From a virus: a stretch of DNA of 31,440 nt. The translations under genes were made by a program, and so were the position numbers. The notes under the pieces were generated by a model. The model made no database searches. It worked only from the letters and a program-made list of their open reading frames with translations, and had not been told where the DNA came from. The stretch covers positions 1-31,440 of the IMG/VR virus record IMGVR_UViG_3300046007_012561. One strand, 5' to 3'. Shown here piece by piece: positions 6,528 to 15,302 of this stretch (the stretch's first letter is position 1; each line of letters starts with the position of its first letter).

Positions 6528-7401
6528 TATGAAATCTTTAAAAACTCCTCTTCGCTACCCTGGCGGTAAGTCCCGTGCTTGTGAAAAGATGGGACCTTAT
6601 TTTCCTGACCTTCGCAACTATGATGAGTTCCGAGAACCATTTCTTGGTGGTGGAAGTGTTGCTATTTATATTACCAAGAAATATCCTTACCTGGATATTT
6701 GGGTAAATGATCTATATGAACCTCTTGTAAATTTCTGGCAACAACTCCAGATGTTTGGGGATGATCTCAAGAATGAGTTGGTTGATTGTAAACTTGCTTA
6801 CAATACTCCCGAACTTGCCAAAGAACTTTTTTTAAAATCAAAGGAGAATATCAATGATGAGTCTGAAACGAACTTTAATCGTGCTGTCGCTTTCTATATT
6901 GTTAACAAATGCTCTTTTAGTGGTCTTACCGAAAGTTCATCTTTTTCAGGGCAAGCAAGTAACTCCAACTTTTCCCTGCGAGGAATTGAAAAATTGCCAG
7001 AGTATTCCAAGTTAATTACCAGTTGGCGTATAACTAACTATTCATACGATTATCTGATGGATGGGAACAAAGGTGCTTTTATGTATCTCGATCCTCCTTA
7101 TGATATTAAGGATAATCTCTATGGGAACAAAGGATCAATGCACAAAAGATTTGATCACGATAAGTTTGCTGTTGATTGCGATGCTAACAATATGGATCAA
7201 TTGATTAGTTATAATTCTGATCAACTTGTCAAAGATCGCTTTAAAAACTGGAACGCTGCTGAGTTTGATCTGACTTACACGATGCGTTCTGTTGGTGAAT
7301 ATATGCGCGAGCAAAAACAACGTAAAGAACTCTTGCTTTTTAATTATGGAATTGAAGGACTGGTTAAACTCGATCAATCAGACGAAGCAAAACCTAATTG
7401 A
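6517..7401 (+). CDS. dam: DNA adenine methylase, D12 class (Dam-like)
   Basis: 294 residues. Motif order of the D12 alpha class: N-terminal PLRYPGGKSR (SAM-binding FxGxK type), FREPFLGGGSV (motif II-like), and the catalytic DPPY at 192-195 (YLDPPYDIK). Methylates N6 of adenine; GATC is the usual target of this class but cannot be proven here. The ATG at 6517 is preceded by GGGAGG nine bases upstream; ATG 6508 and 6529 are alternatives. It overlaps the preceding gene by 11 bases and gp62 by 56 bases, a tight arrangement suggesting long co-residence. Possible roles are protection from host restriction or from a phage-encoded nuclease. Confidence 0.9.
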   Translation: MSGNMKSLKTPLRYPGGKSRACEKMGPYFPDLRNYDEFREPFLGGGSVAIYITKKYPYLDIWVNDLYEPLVNFWQQLQMFGDDLKNELVDCKLAYNTPELAKELFLKSKENINDESETNFNRAVAFYIVNKCSFSGLTESSSFSGQASNSNFSLRGIEKLPEYSKLITSWRITNYSYDYLMDGNKGAFMYLDPPYDIKDNLYGNKGSMHKRFDHDKFAVDCDANNMDQLISYNSDQLVKDRFKNWNAAEFDLTYTMRSVGEYMREQKQRKELLLFNYGIEGLVKLDQSDEAKPN

Positions 7402-7726
7402 CGAAGACCCTTCCCTTGAGAAGGAGTATGCACCTTATATTATTAATCGTTGTCTTTCTGGACAAGTTGATACAGTACTTTTTGCAAACGAAATGAATTT
7501 AAATCATCATCTTGATAAAGATATGCAATATTCATTTTATCTAAATAGTATCAGGAAAAGGAAGAGGTTTTCTCCCTGGATCCATAAGGATAAAGTCAAA
7601 GACTTAGAATGTGTAAAACAATACTATGGATATAGTAATGAAAAAGCATCTCAGGCATTGAAAATCCTAACAAAAGAACAACTTGCTTTCATTAAAAAAC
7701 GACTTGATATTGGCGGAACAAAATGA
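7346..7726 (+). CDS. 62: clamp loader small subunit gp62
   Basis: 126 residues, shorter than T4 gp62 (187) but similar to cyanomyovirus gp62. Typical stretches are MELKDWLNSIN, YIINRCLSGQVD, FANEMNLNHHLDK and RKRKRFSPW, then YYGYSNEKA near the end. It completes the gp44/gp62 clamp loader. The start is the ATG at 7346 inside the dam gene; an in-frame upstream extension to 7292 lacks similarity. It overlaps regA by ATGA. Confidence 0.85.
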   Translation: MELKDWLNSINQTKQNLIDEDPSLEKEYAPYIINRCLSGQVDTVLFANEMNLNHHLDKDMQYSFYLNSIRKRKRFSPWIHKDKVKDLECVKQYYGYSNEKASQALKILTKEQLAFIKKRLDIGGTK

Positions 7727-8163
7727 CTAACCAAACAATTGAACCTCAAGTAAATTGGTCTCCTAATATGATGGTGGAGGTCATTTTAAATGAACCAGAC
7801 GACTTTTTAAAAGTTCGTGAAACTTTAACTAGAATTGGAGTAGCTTCTAGAAAAGAAAAAAAACTATATCAAAGTGCTCACATTCTTCATAAACAAGGTA
7901 GATATTTCATCACTCATTTTAAAGAGCTGTTTGCTTTAGATGGTAAACATGCAAATCTTACTGTAAATGATGTGCAACGTAGAAATCGTATTGTACGTCT
8001 TCTTTCTGATTGGGGACTTATTACAGTAGTTGATTCTGATAAAATTCTTGATATAGCACCTCTCAACCAAATTAAAGTTCTTTCTTATAAAGAAAAGGGA
8101 GAATGGATTTTGGAGCAAAAGTATAATATAGGTAAAAAAGGAAAAGTTGAAGATGTTGATTGA
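7723..8163 (+). CDS. regA: RegA translational repressor of early genes
   Basis: 146 residues against 122 in T4. The core from about residue 18 follows T4 RegA: VEVILNEPDDFLKVRETLTRIG, LYQSAHILHKQGRYFITHFKE and RRNRIVRLLSDWGLI. RegA binds early mRNAs at start codons and blocks translation, and autoregulates. The N-terminal 16 residues are extra compared with T4. It starts in the ATGA overlap with gp62, with GGCGGA upstream as weak ribosome binding site. The shared ATTATGAAA-like starts of several upstream genes are plausible targets (inference). A strong terminator follows. Confidence 0.93.
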   Translation: MTNQTIEPQVNWSPNMMVEVILNEPDDFLKVRETLTRIGVASRKEKKLYQSAHILHKQGRYFITHFKELFALDGKHANLTVNDVQRRNRIVRLLSDWGLITVVDSDKILDIAPLNQIKVLSYKEKGEWILEQKYNIGKKGKVEDVD

Positions 8164-8200
8164 ATTTAAATAACTTTTTATAAAAGTGAAAATACCCTAA

Positions 8201-8236
8201 AGAGAAGTTCGGTTTTTACCGTTCTTCTCTTTTTTG
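8201..8236 (+). terminator. Rho-independent terminator after regA
   Basis: AGAGAAG...CGGT (8201-8213) pairs with ACCG...CTTCTCT (8218-8230), with a 2-base internal mismatch and a T-rich loop, followed by a T run to 8235. Confidence 0.85.
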
Positions 8237-8244
8237 ATTTATGG

Positions 8245-8251
8245 TTAAATA
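8245..8251 (+). promoter_or_regulatory. possible weak late promoter TTAAATA
   Basis: TTAAATAG resembles the late box but differs at its start, and it lies about 57 bases before the hsp20 ATG. Weak. Confidence 0.25.
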
Positions 8252-8308
8252 GTAATGGATGCCGAAAGGGTCCACAAAACACAAACTCGCTGTAAAGGAG
8301 CTACCATA

Positions 8309-8743
8309 ATGACTAATCTGATGAAATATCAGGCTGCGGATCTTCCTGCTTTGTTGGAAAGAATCAACCGCAATACTATTGGTATGGATGAATACTTTGA
8401 TCGTATTTTTAAAATTCACGAAACAACTTCTAATTATCCACCATATAATCTTGTTCAAGTTAGTAATGTAGAATCACGCCTTGAACTTGCACTTGCTGGA
8501 TTTAAAAAGAAAGAAGTTTATGTTTACACGCAAGATGGTAAACTTTTTGTTGAGGGTCAAAAAGAAGATAAAGAAACGGAGTCCAACTATATCCACAAGG
8601 GTTTGGCTCAACGGAGTTTTAAGAGAGCGTGGACACTCTCTGATGATACGGAAGTTAAATCAGTTGATTTTGAGGATGGACTTTTGAATATTACGCTTGG
8701 AAGAATTGTTCCTGACCATCATAAAAGAAAGGACTATCTATAA
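8309..8743 (+). CDS. hsp20: small heat shock protein Hsp20/IbpA
   Basis: 144 residues. The alpha-crystallin domain is visible: an N-terminal region with YFDRIFKI, then SRLELALAGFKKKEVYVYTQDGKLFVEG and a C-terminal AQRSFKRAWTLSDDTEVKSVDFEDGLLNITL, the standard edge strand. Small heat shock proteins hold unfolding proteins and are a core gene of cyanomyoviruses. The ATG at 8309 is chosen because AAAGGAG lies 8 bases upstream; an in-frame extension to 8255 lacks homology. It follows the regA terminator, so it is a new transcription unit. Confidence 0.92.
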   Translation: MTNLMKYQAADLPALLERINRNTIGMDEYFDRIFKIHETTSNYPPYNLVQVSNVESRLELALAGFKKKEVYVYTQDGKLFVEGQKEDKETESNYIHKGLAQRSFKRAWTLSDDTEVKSVDFEDGLLNITLGRIVPDHHKRKDYL

Positions 8744-8746
8744 ATA
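8739..8746 (+). promoter_or_regulatory. T4-type late promoter TATAAATA
   Basis: Exact box overlapping the hsp20 stop codon (TATCTATAAATA) and 12 bases before the ATG at 8759. Confidence 0.75.
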
Positions 8747-8758
8747 AAAGAAAAAACT

Positions 8759-8968
8759 ATGAAGTCCTTCACTGACTTTATTTCTGAAGCACAATTAATT
8801 GCATATAGGATGGCAGTACCTCATTATACTCAAGCGCCAAAATTAAAAATTCCTAAGGGAAAAGCACTTCCAAAAAAATCTGGTTCCAGTGCTGGGGGAG
8901 GGCATGGAGGAGCAGGATCTGGTGCTTCTGGCAACGGGGGCGGAGGTGGAGACGGTGATGGGGACTAA
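8759..8968 (+). CDS. small capsid-targeted protein with Gly-rich tail
   Basis: 69 residues. The N-terminus MKSFTDFISE-A matches the T4 capsid targeting sequence (MKTYQEFIAE-A in internal protein III), with the IxE-A cut site of prohead protease gp21 after residue 10. The mature part has a short middle (AVPHYTQAPKLKIPKGKALPKK) and an acidic, glycine-rich tail from residue 42 (GGGHGGAGSG and GGGGGDGDGD). It is expected to be packed in the prohead and injected with DNA. It has its own late promoter and terminator. The tail is low complexity, so the function of the mature peptide is unknown. Confidence 0.8.
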   Translation: MKSFTDFISEAQLIAYRMAVPHYTQAPKLKIPKGKALPKKSGSSAGGGHGGAGSGASGNGGGGGDGDGD

Positions 8969-8993
8969 ATAGAAATGAATATCGTCGGCGCAT

Positions 8994-9035
8994 GAGGAGT
9001 ACCTGGCAAAATCCAGGTTGACTCCTCCTTTTTTT
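8994..9035 (+). terminator. Rho-independent terminator
   Basis: GAGGAGT+ACCTGG (8994-9006) pairs with CCAGGT+ACTCCTC (9013-9027) with a TG bulge and a 6-base loop, then a T run to 9035. Very stable. Confidence 0.9.
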
Positions 9036-9045
9036 GTAGTAGAAT
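9018..9045 (+). promoter_or_regulatory. sigma70-type promoter overlapping the terminator
   Basis: TTGACT (9018-9023, inside the terminator 3' arm), 16-base spacer (the T-tract) and TAGAAT (9040-9045). It would drive 9067 through gp43, uvsX and gp41. Confidence 0.6.
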
Positions 9046-9066
9046 ACTAAGAGGTATGGAGTAAAA

Positions 9067-9450
9067 ATGACAGTAAGACTTTTGGTTTTGAAATCTGGGG
9101 AAGATATAATTTCAGATGTTTCTGAAATGGTAATTGGAGAAGAAGGAGAAGAAAAGGATTTTAGAAGAGTAGTTGGATATTACTTAGATAGACCTTGCGT
9201 GGTTAAAATTATAAATCAATCATTTTCTCCATTAACTGAGGACAAAAAACCGGGAGTTGAAGTTTCTCTTCATCCTTGGATTCCTTTGACCAGTGATAGA
9301 AAAATTCCTATTCCAGCAGATTGGGTAATTACAATGGTTGAACCAGTGTCCTCTCTAAAAGAAATGTATTTAAATAGCGTAAATAAAAATGGAAAAGATG
9401 ATCAAAGTATTAGTATTGATGAACAATCAGTTTCTAATCAGTCAGATTGA
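9067..9450 (+). CDS. conserved cyanophage protein upstream of gp43
   Basis: 127 residues, function unknown. The N-terminus TVRLLVLKSGEDIISDVSEM, then RPCVVKI and a region with HPWIPLTSDRKIPIPADWVIT, reads like a small all-beta barrel followed by a Ser/Asp/Gln-rich tail; an Sm-like fold is a guess. GGAG at 9058-9061 gives a good ribosome binding site 5 bases before the ATG. It is the first gene of the operon leading to DNA polymerase. Its 3' end overlaps the next ORF by about 50 bases. Confidence 0.75.
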   Translation: MTVRLLVLKSGEDIISDVSEMVIGEEGEEKDFRRVVGYYLDRPCVVKIINQSFSPLTEDKKPGVEVSLHPWIPLTSDRKIPIPADWVITMVEPVSSLKEMYLNSVNKNGKDDQSISIDEQSVSNQSD

Positions 9451-9655
9451 AGAAGTTGGTGCTGATATTGGAGAACCTGATTGTAAGTTAATTAAACCAT
9501 TCATTATCGATAATAATGGATTAAAAACTTTACAACCATTTTTGAGTGGTTATACTAAACAAGATACATTTATGATGAGTTCGGATAAGATTCTTACTCT
9601 TGCTGACCCGACTCCGACGCTTCTTGAAAAATATGAGGATTTAATTAAAGAATGA
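9398..9655 (+). CDS. small conserved protein overlapping gp43 start
   Basis: 85 residues from ATG 9398 (MIKVLVLMNNQFLISQIEEV); ATG 9389 and 9419 are alternatives. Visible: ADIGEPDCKLIKPF in the middle and a C-terminal ILTLADPTPTLLEKYEDLI. The pattern 'new value, old value, choose pole' is typical of a small conserved cyanomyovirus protein next to gp43 whose function is unknown. It begins inside the preceding gene and ends in an ATGA overlap with gp43, so translation is likely coupled. Confidence 0.75.
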   Translation: MIKVLVLMNNQFLISQIEEVGADIGEPDCKLIKPFIIDNNGLKTLQPFLSGYTKQDTFMMSSDKILTLADPTPTLLEKYEDLIKE

Positions 9656-12147
9656 ATTTTTACACTAATGTTCAGTTGATTGGAAATCAATTTTTGGTCC
9701 GTGGAGTACAAAATGGTAAAAGATTTGAAACAAGAGATGAGTTTTTTCCAACTCTTTATGTAAAAACTAAAAAGGAATCTAAGTATAGAACATTAAGTGG
9801 TGAAACAGTTGAACCAATAAATCCGGGAACAGTTAAAGATTGTCGAGAATTTTATAGTAAATATGAGAGTGTAGATGGATTTGAAATTTACGGAAACGAA
9901 CGTTACATATATCAGTATATTTCCGAAAAATATCCAGATGATGAAATCAAATTTGACATCAGCAAAATCAAACTTGTAACTCTGGATATTGAGGTTGCTT
10001 CTGAAGGTGGATTCCCAGATGTGGAGTCTGCTTCAGAAGAAATCCTATCTATTAGTATTCAGGATTATACTACTAAGAAGATTACAACCTGGGGAGTTAA
10101 ACCATTTAATAATACCCGTAAGGATGTAATTTATTACCATTGTCCTTCTGAGTATGAACTTCTTAATCATTTCATCAACTATTGGATGGTTGATGTGCCT
10201 GATGTGATTACTGGATGGAACATTCAGTTGTATGACGTTCCTTACATTTGTAAGCGCCTAAATCGTGTTCTTGGTGAGAAACTAATGAAACGTTTTTCTA
10301 ACTGGGGACTTGTGACTGAGGGTGAGATATTTATGAATGGACGTAAGCATACAACATTTGATGTGGGTGGTTTGACTCAACTTGATTACTTGGATCTTTA
10401 TAAAAAATTTACTTATAAGGTTCAGGAATCTTATCGTTTGGACTATATTGCTGAAGTTGAACTAGGACAGAAGAAACTAGATCACTCCGAATTTGATACA
10501 TTTAAAGACTTCTATACTAAAGGATGGCAAAAGTTTATTGAATATAACATCATTGACGTGGAACTTGTCGATCGTTTGGAAGACAAGATGAAACTCATTG
10601 AACTTGCTCTTACAATGGCGTATGATGCAAAGGTAAATTATGCCGATGTTTTTTACCAAGTTCGTATGTGGGATAATATCATTTACACATATCTCAAAAA
10701 GAAAAATGTTGTAATTCCACCACGAAATACAGAACGTAAAGATGAAAAGTATGAAGGTGCATACGTAAAAGAACCTATTCCTGGTATGTATGATTGGGTG
10801 GTGAGTTTTGACTTGAACAGTCTCTATCCACATTTGATTATGCAGTACAATATTTCACCAGAAACTCTTCTTGAGGAACGGCATCCTACTGTTAATGTCG
10901 ATAAGATTCTTAATCAAGAACTTACTTTTGAGATGTATAAAGATTATGCTGTATGCGCTAACGGTGCTATGTACCGTAAGGATGTTCGTGGGTTTCTTCC
11001 AGAATTGATGGAGAAGATTTACGATGAACGTGTAATCTTTAAGAAGAAAATGCTTACAGCAGAGCAAGAATACGAGAAGACAAAGAACAAAGAGTTGATT
11101 AAAGAGATTGCTCGATGCAATAATATTCAAATGGCACGTAAGATTCAACTTAACTCTGCCTATGGTGCCATTGGAAACCAATATTTTCGTTATTACAAAC
11201 TTGCAAATGCTGAAGCAATTACTCTTTCTGGTAAGGTTTCAATTCAGTGGATTATGAATAAGATGAATTCTTATTTAAATAAAGTTCTAAAGACGGATGG
11301 TGAAGACTATGTTATTGCTTCTGATACTGATTCCATCTATCTTAATATGGGTCCTTTGGTCGAAATTGTATTCAAGGGAAGAGAAAAAACTACTCAAGAC
11401 GTTATTTCGTTCCTTGATAAGATCTGTCAGATGGAACTTGAAAAATATATTGAAAGTTCTTACCAAGAACTGGCGAACTACGTGAATGCTTATGATCAAA
11501 AAATGGTTATGAAACGTGAGTGTATTTCTGAACGTGGTATTTGGACTGCAAAAAAACGCTATATTTTGAGTGTTTGGGATAGTGAGGGTGTTCGTTATGA
11601 GACTTCTAAACTTAAAATTAAAGGAATTGAAGCAATCAAATCTTCAACTCCTGCACCTTGCCGTAAAATGCTAAAAGAAGCATTTAATATTTTGATGAGT
11701 GGATCAGAAGATGATATGATTAAGTTTATTGAAGAATTTAAAGAAAGGTTTAAACAATTTTCTCCAGAAGAAATATCATTTCCACGTTCTGCTTCTGATG
11801 TTCAGAAATACACTTCATCCTCTCAAATTTATATAAAAGGAACTCCTATTCACGTTCGTGGAGCACTTCTTTTTAATTATTATATTAAACAAAATAAACT
11901 TACCGCAAAATATTCTCTTATTCAAAATGGAGAAAAGATTAAATTTGTTTATCTAAAGAAACCAAATACTATTCATGAAAATGTTATTTCATTCATTCAA
12001 GACTTCCCAAGAGAACTAAATCTTGGTAAATACATAGACTATGATTTGCAGTTTGAAAAGTCATTTCTAGAACCACTTAAAGTAATTCTTGATATTATTG
12101 GATGGAGAGTGGAGAAAAAATCATCTTTAGAATCATTTTTCATATAA
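9652..12147 (+). CDS. 43: DNA polymerase gp43 (family B)
   Basis: 831 residues against 898 in T4, undivided, with no intron or intein. 3'-5' exonuclease: DIE at 112-114 (TLDIEVASEGGFPD), and DVITGWNIQLYD. Polymerase motif A FDLNSLYPH with D387, motif B RKIQLNSAYGAIGNQ, motif C ASDTDSIY with D558/D560. The C-terminus ends WRVEKKSSLESFF, where the T4 enzyme binds gp45. It copies the phage genome with gp45/44/62, the gp41 helicase and gp61 primase, all in this window. It starts in an ATGA overlap with the upstream ORF. Confidence 0.97.
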   Translation: MNFYTNVQLIGNQFLVRGVQNGKRFETRDEFFPTLYVKTKKESKYRTLSGETVEPINPGTVKDCREFYSKYESVDGFEIYGNERYIYQYISEKYPDDEIKFDISKIKLVTLDIEVASEGGFPDVESASEEILSISIQDYTTKKITTWGVKPFNNTRKDVIYYHCPSEYELLNHFINYWMVDVPDVITGWNIQLYDVPYICKRLNRVLGEKLMKRFSNWGLVTEGEIFMNGRKHTTFDVGGLTQLDYLDLYKKFTYKVQESYRLDYIAEVELGQKKLDHSEFDTFKDFYTKGWQKFIEYNIIDVELVDRLEDKMKLIELALTMAYDAKVNYADVFYQVRMWDNIIYTYLKKKNVVIPPRNTERKDEKYEGAYVKEPIPGMYDWVVSFDLNSLYPHLIMQYNISPETLLEERHPTVNVDKILNQELTFEMYKDYAVCANGAMYRKDVRGFLPELMEKIYDERVIFKKKMLTAEQEYEKTKNKELIKEIARCNNIQMARKIQLNSAYGAIGNQYFRYYKLANAEAITLSGKVSIQWIMNKMNSYLNKVLKTDGEDYVIASDTDSIYLNMGPLVEIVFKGREKTTQDVISFLDKICQMELEKYIESSYQELANYVNAYDQKMVMKRECISERGIWTAKKRYILSVWDSEGVRYETSKLKIKGIEAIKSSTPAPCRKMLKEAFNILMSGSEDDMIKFIEEFKERFKQFSPEEISFPRSASDVQKYTSSSQIYIKGTPIHVRGALLFNYYIKQNKLTAKYSLIQNGEKIKFVYLKKPNTIHENVISFIQDFPRELNLGKYIDYDLQFEKSFLEPLKVILDIIGWRVEKKSSLESFFI

Positions 12148-12273
12148 ATGAATTTACCAGTTTCTCATAAAGAATTAAATGAAATACTTCAATCTATAAG
12201 ATATAAATACCCAGATTTATATGCTAAACTCTGGGCACATAAAATAAATGTTTTAAATGGAGATAAAAAATAA
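12148..12273 (+). CDS. 41-residue protein between gp43 and uvsX
   Basis: The ATG follows the gp43 stop without a gap, and the stop TAA shares its last A with the uvsX ATG (TAATG). The sequence begins [20 protein letters not shown] and continues [12 protein letters not shown], a short amphipathic helical protein. Similar tiny ORFs lie at this place in other cyanomyoviruses. GGAGAT near its end is the uvsX ribosome binding site, so the ORF also couples translation of gp43 and uvsX. Function unknown. Confidence 0.65.
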   Translation: MNLPVSHKELNEILQSIRYKYPDLYAKLWAHKINVLNGDKK

Positions 12274-13280
12274 TGGATTTTCTTAAGGATATTATAAAAG
12301 AGATTGGTGACGACTTTACTAAGTTAGCGTCTGATATTGAAGAAACGGAAACTTATGTTGATACGGGTTCATACGTTTTTAATGCACTGGTCTCAGGTAG
12401 TATATTTGGCGGTGTATCTGGGAATAAGATTACTGCTATTGCTGGAGAGTCTTCTACTGGAAAGACTTTTTTCTCTCTCGCTGTGGTTAAGAACTTTCTT
12501 GATACTAATCCCGATGGTTACTGTCTCTACTTTGACACTGAGGCTGCTATCACTAAATCACTTATAGAATCTCGTGGAATTGATACTACTCGTTTGGTTG
12601 TTGTTAACGTTGTTACTATTGAAGAGTTTCGTACAAAGGCACTCAAAGCAGTAGATATGTATCTGAAAGCACCACTAGAAGATCGTAAACCTTGCATGTT
12701 TGTGCTAGACTCTTTAGGTATGCTCTCTACATCCAAAGAGATTACAGACGCACTAAACGAAAAAGAAGTTCGAGATATGACTAAATCTCAACTTATTAAA
12801 GGTGCTTTCCGAATGCTCACACTCAAACTAGGTCAAGCAAATGTCCCGCTCATTGTCACAAATCATACATACGATGTCATCGGAGCTTACGTACCAACTA
12901 AAGAAATGGGAGGAGGTTCTGGACTCAAGTACGCAGCAAGCACGATCATTTATCTCAGCAAAAAGAAAGAAAAAGATGGAACAGAAGTGGTCGGCAATAT
13001 TATCAAAGCTAAGACTGCTAAGTCGCGTCTGAGTAAAGAAAATAAAGATGTTGAAATTCGTTTGTTTTATGATGAGCGTGGTCTTGATCGATATTATGGT
13101 CTTCTTGAACTCGGTGAGATTGGTGGACTTTGGAAAAACGTAGCGGGACGTTATGAGATTGAGGGTAAAAAACTTTATGCTAAACAGATTCTAAAAGAAC
13201 CTGAAGTATATTTTACCGAAGAAGTAATGCAAAAATTGGATCAAATCGCACGTAAGGAATTTAGTTATGGAGAAGGTTGA
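12273..13280 (+). CDS. uvsX: UvsX recombinase (RecA-like)
   Basis: 335 residues, shorter than T4 UvsX (about 390). Walker A GESSTGKT (58-65), the strand FVLDSLGML as Walker B, and [11 protein letters not shown] as the RecA/UvsX L2-like region. It forms filaments on single-stranded DNA and drives recombination-dependent replication and repair. Ribosome binding site GGAG is 8-10 bases upstream. It overlaps the gp41 gene by 14 bases, a tight recombination-replication cassette. Confidence 0.93.
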   Translation: MDFLKDIIKEIGDDFTKLASDIEETETYVDTGSYVFNALVSGSIFGGVSGNKITAIAGESSTGKTFFSLAVVKNFLDTNPDGYCLYFDTEAAITKSLIESRGIDTTRLVVVNVVTIEEFRTKALKAVDMYLKAPLEDRKPCMFVLDSLGMLSTSKEITDALNEKEVRDMTKSQLIKGAFRMLTLKLGQANVPLIVTNHTYDVIGAYVPTKEMGGGSGLKYAASTIIYLSKKKEKDGTEVVGNIIKAKTAKSRLSKENKDVEIRLFYDERGLDRYYGLLELGEIGGLWKNVAGRYEIEGKKLYAKQILKEPEVYFTEEVMQKLDQIARKEFSYGEG

Positions 13281-14640
13281 GTTTCTAATTCTTAGAAACC
13301 TATTACATGATGAAGAATATTTAAGAAAAGTATTGCCATTCATTAAAAATGAATATTTTGATGATTCTGAACAAAAGATAGTATTTGAAGAAATAACAAA
13401 ATTTGTGTTGGAATATAATAATGTTCCAACTAAAGAAATACTTTGTATCGAGATTGAAAAGAGAATAGATATAAATGAAGACCAGTTTAAAAAATTAATT
13501 CATTTAGTATCAAGTCTTGAAAGTATTGTAGTAGAAAAAAACTGGTTATTAGATACCACCGAAAAGTGGTGTCGTGATCGTGCCATTTATTTGGCACTTA
13601 TGGAATCTATTCATATTGCTGATGGGGATGATAAAAAATCTCCAGACGCTATTCCATCAATACTTCAAGATGCTCTTGCAGTAAGTTTTGATAATCATGT
13701 TGGGCATGATTATCTTGAAGATTACGAAAAACGTTATGAATCTTATCATAAAAAGGAAGAAAAAATTGAATTTGATCTTGAATATTTTAACAAAATTACA
13801 AAAGGTGGGATCCCTAACAAAACTCTTAATATCGCTCTTGCTGGTACGGGTGTCGGCAAGTCTCTATTCATGTGCCATGTTGCTAGCTCCGTCTTGCTCC
13901 AAGGGAGGAACGTTCTGTACATTACGTTGGAAATGGCAGAAGAACGCATTGCTGAAAGAATTGATGCAAATCTCTTGAATGTTCCTATTCAAGATATCGT
14001 CAATCTTCCAAAACAAATGTTCGAAAGTAAGGTGACAAATCTTGCAAAGAAGACTCAGGGAACTCTAATCATTAAAGAATATCCAACTGCTTCAGCACAC
14101 GCTGGGCATTTTAAATCTCTTCTTAATGAACTTTCTCTTAAAAAGTCTTTTAAACCTGATATTATCTTTATCGATTATTTGAATATTTGTGCTTCTAGTA
14201 GATATAAGGGTAATAGTAGCATTAATTCTTATACTTTTGTAAAAGCAATTGCAGAAGAACTTCGAGGTCTTGCAGTTGAGTTTAATGTCCCTATTGTAAG
14301 TGCTACTCAGACAACTCGTTCTGGATATGGTTCTTCTGATGTGGAACTGACTGATACCTCGGAATCATTTGGTCTTCCTGCCACTGCTGACCTGATGTTT
14401 GCTCTGATTTCTACAGAAGAACTTGAAGGACTTGGACAGATTCTTGTTAAACAACTTAAGAATCGTTATAATGACCCTACCATCCATAAGCGTTTTGTGG
14501 TTGGTATTGATCGTGCTAAAATGCGTCTTTATGACTGCGAACAATCTGCTCAACAAGATATCCTTGACAATGGGAAAGATGAAGAGTATGATTATGAAGA
14601 AAAGAAACCTAAAAAAACTTTTGAGGGATTTAAATTCTGA
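13267..14640 (+). CDS. 41: replicative DNA helicase gp41 (DnaB family)
   Basis: 457 residues, near the T4 length (475). Helicase core: Walker A GTGVGKS (193-199), [15 protein letters not shown], Walker B-like [10 protein letters not shown], and [31 protein letters not shown], the typical DnaB/gp41 signature. The N-terminal 150 residues form the DnaB-type hairpin domain. It is the 5'-3' hexameric helicase that pairs with gp61 primase (encoded at 24013). The start lies in the uvsX end, and the stop TGA overlaps the next ATG (TGATG). Confidence 0.95.
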   Translation: MEKVEFLILRNLLHDEEYLRKVLPFIKNEYFDDSEQKIVFEEITKFVLEYNNVPTKEILCIEIEKRIDINEDQFKKLIHLVSSLESIVVEKNWLLDTTEKWCRDRAIYLALMESIHIADGDDKKSPDAIPSILQDALAVSFDNHVGHDYLEDYEKRYESYHKKEEKIEFDLEYFNKITKGGIPNKTLNIALAGTGVGKSLFMCHVASSVLLQGRNVLYITLEMAEERIAERIDANLLNVPIQDIVNLPKQMFESKVTNLAKKTQGTLIIKEYPTASAHAGHFKSLLNELSLKKSFKPDIIFIDYLNICASSRYKGNSSINSYTFVKAIAEELRGLAVEFNVPIVSATQTTRSGYGSSDVELTDTSESFGLPATADLMFALISTEELEGLGQILVKQLKNRYNDPTIHKRFVVGIDRAKMRLYDCEQSAQQDILDNGKDEEYDYEEKKPKKTFEGFKF

Positions 14641-15059
14641 TGACTGATAAAAAAGTAATTGATTCTGATAAATACATTGATTTTGTTCGTCAAACTACAA
14701 GTCCAGCAAGTAGTGACTTTGCTCAACTTCTTTCACGAATGACTGAACTTGAAGCAAAACATGATGCTGATGTTCCTCGTCTTTTGACCGCTGCTCTTGG
14801 TATGACTGCAGAAGCTGGTGAATTTACTGAGGTTGTAAAAAAAATTATTCTTCAAGGTAAGCCTTATATTGAAGAAAATGTCTTTCATATGAAGCGTGAG
14901 CTTGGTGATATTTGTTGGTATATCGCTCAAGCTTGTATGGCACTTGATACCAACTTCCGTGAGATTATGGAAATGAACTATGAGAAATTGAGTGCTCGCT
15001 ACCCAGAAGGAACGTTTGATGTATATAGAAGTGAAAACCGTGTAGAGGGTGACCTATGA
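14640..15059 (+). CDS. mazG: MazG-like nucleotide pyrophosphohydrolase
   Basis: 139 residues. All-alpha NTP-PPase pattern: EAGEFTEVVKK (EExxE-type metal site) followed by MKRELGDICWYIAQAC (ExxD with W). These enzymes hydrolyse (d)NTPs to monophosphates; cyanophage MazG is proposed to affect host nucleotide or alarmone pools or recycle nucleotides, but the substrate cannot be read here. The gene starts one base inside the gp41 stop and overlaps the next ORF by ATGA. It belongs to the replication operon. Confidence 0.88.
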   Translation: MTDKKVIDSDKYIDFVRQTTSPASSDFAQLLSRMTELEAKHDADVPRLLTAALGMTAEAGEFTEVVKKIILQGKPYIEENVFHMKRELGDICWYIAQACMALDTNFREIMEMNYEKLSARYPEGTFDVYRSENRVEGDL

Positions 15060-15241
15060 CTAAAGAAAAACAAGTAACACTTAAACTTGATACTCGTACC
15101 GCTGCAGCAGTCCGACAAGTTTTATTTGATGCCCAAAAAGGATATACTTATGATGAAGTAAGTGTTCCTCCTCGTGTGACTGATATTCGTGAGGTAATTG
15201 GGCAACTTGATGATAATATTGGCGCTGTTTTTGGTGCTTGA
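15056..15241 (+). CDS. small conserved protein
   Basis: 61 residues, beginning MTKEKQVTLKLDTRTAAAVR and ending REVIGQLDDNIGAVFGA. It resembles small conserved cyanomyovirus proteins that follow MazG. The start overlaps the mazG stop (ATGA); a terminator with a TTCG tetraloop follows directly, so it closes the operon that began near 9040. Function unknown. Confidence 0.7.
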   Translation: MTKEKQVTLKLDTRTAAAVRQVLFDAQKGYTYDEVSVPPRVTDIREVIGQLDDNIGAVFGA

Positions 15242-15245
15242 ATTT

Positions 15246-15267
15246 GACTCCTTCGGGAGTTTTTTTG
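15246..15267 (+). terminator. Rho-independent terminator with UUCG tetraloop
   Basis: GACTCC / GGAGTT stem around TTCG (15252-15255), then a T run to 15267. Confidence 0.9.
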
Positions 15268-15270
15268 TTT

Positions 15271-15278
15271 TATAAATA
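15271..15278 (+). promoter_or_regulatory. T4-type late promoter TATAAATA
   Basis: Exact box immediately behind the terminator and 24 bases before the ATG at 15303. Confidence 0.8.
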
Positions 15279-15302
15279 AATAAAAAAGTATTCGTAAAAA
15301 AA

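Noticed and set aside
7292-7726. Frameshift or fusion between dam and gp62
   Set aside because: The overlap is explained by gp62 starting at ATG 7346 inside the dam 3' end; both proteins keep their normal ends.
9652-12147. Intron, intein or split in DNA polymerase gp43 (also checked in nrdA and nrdB)
   Set aside because: All catalytic motifs occur in order in one frame at normal distances, and no inserted endonuclease domain is present.
12148-12273. Non-coding gap between gp43 and uvsX
   Set aside because: A 41-codon frame fills it exactly, touching both neighbours, so it is called as a gene.
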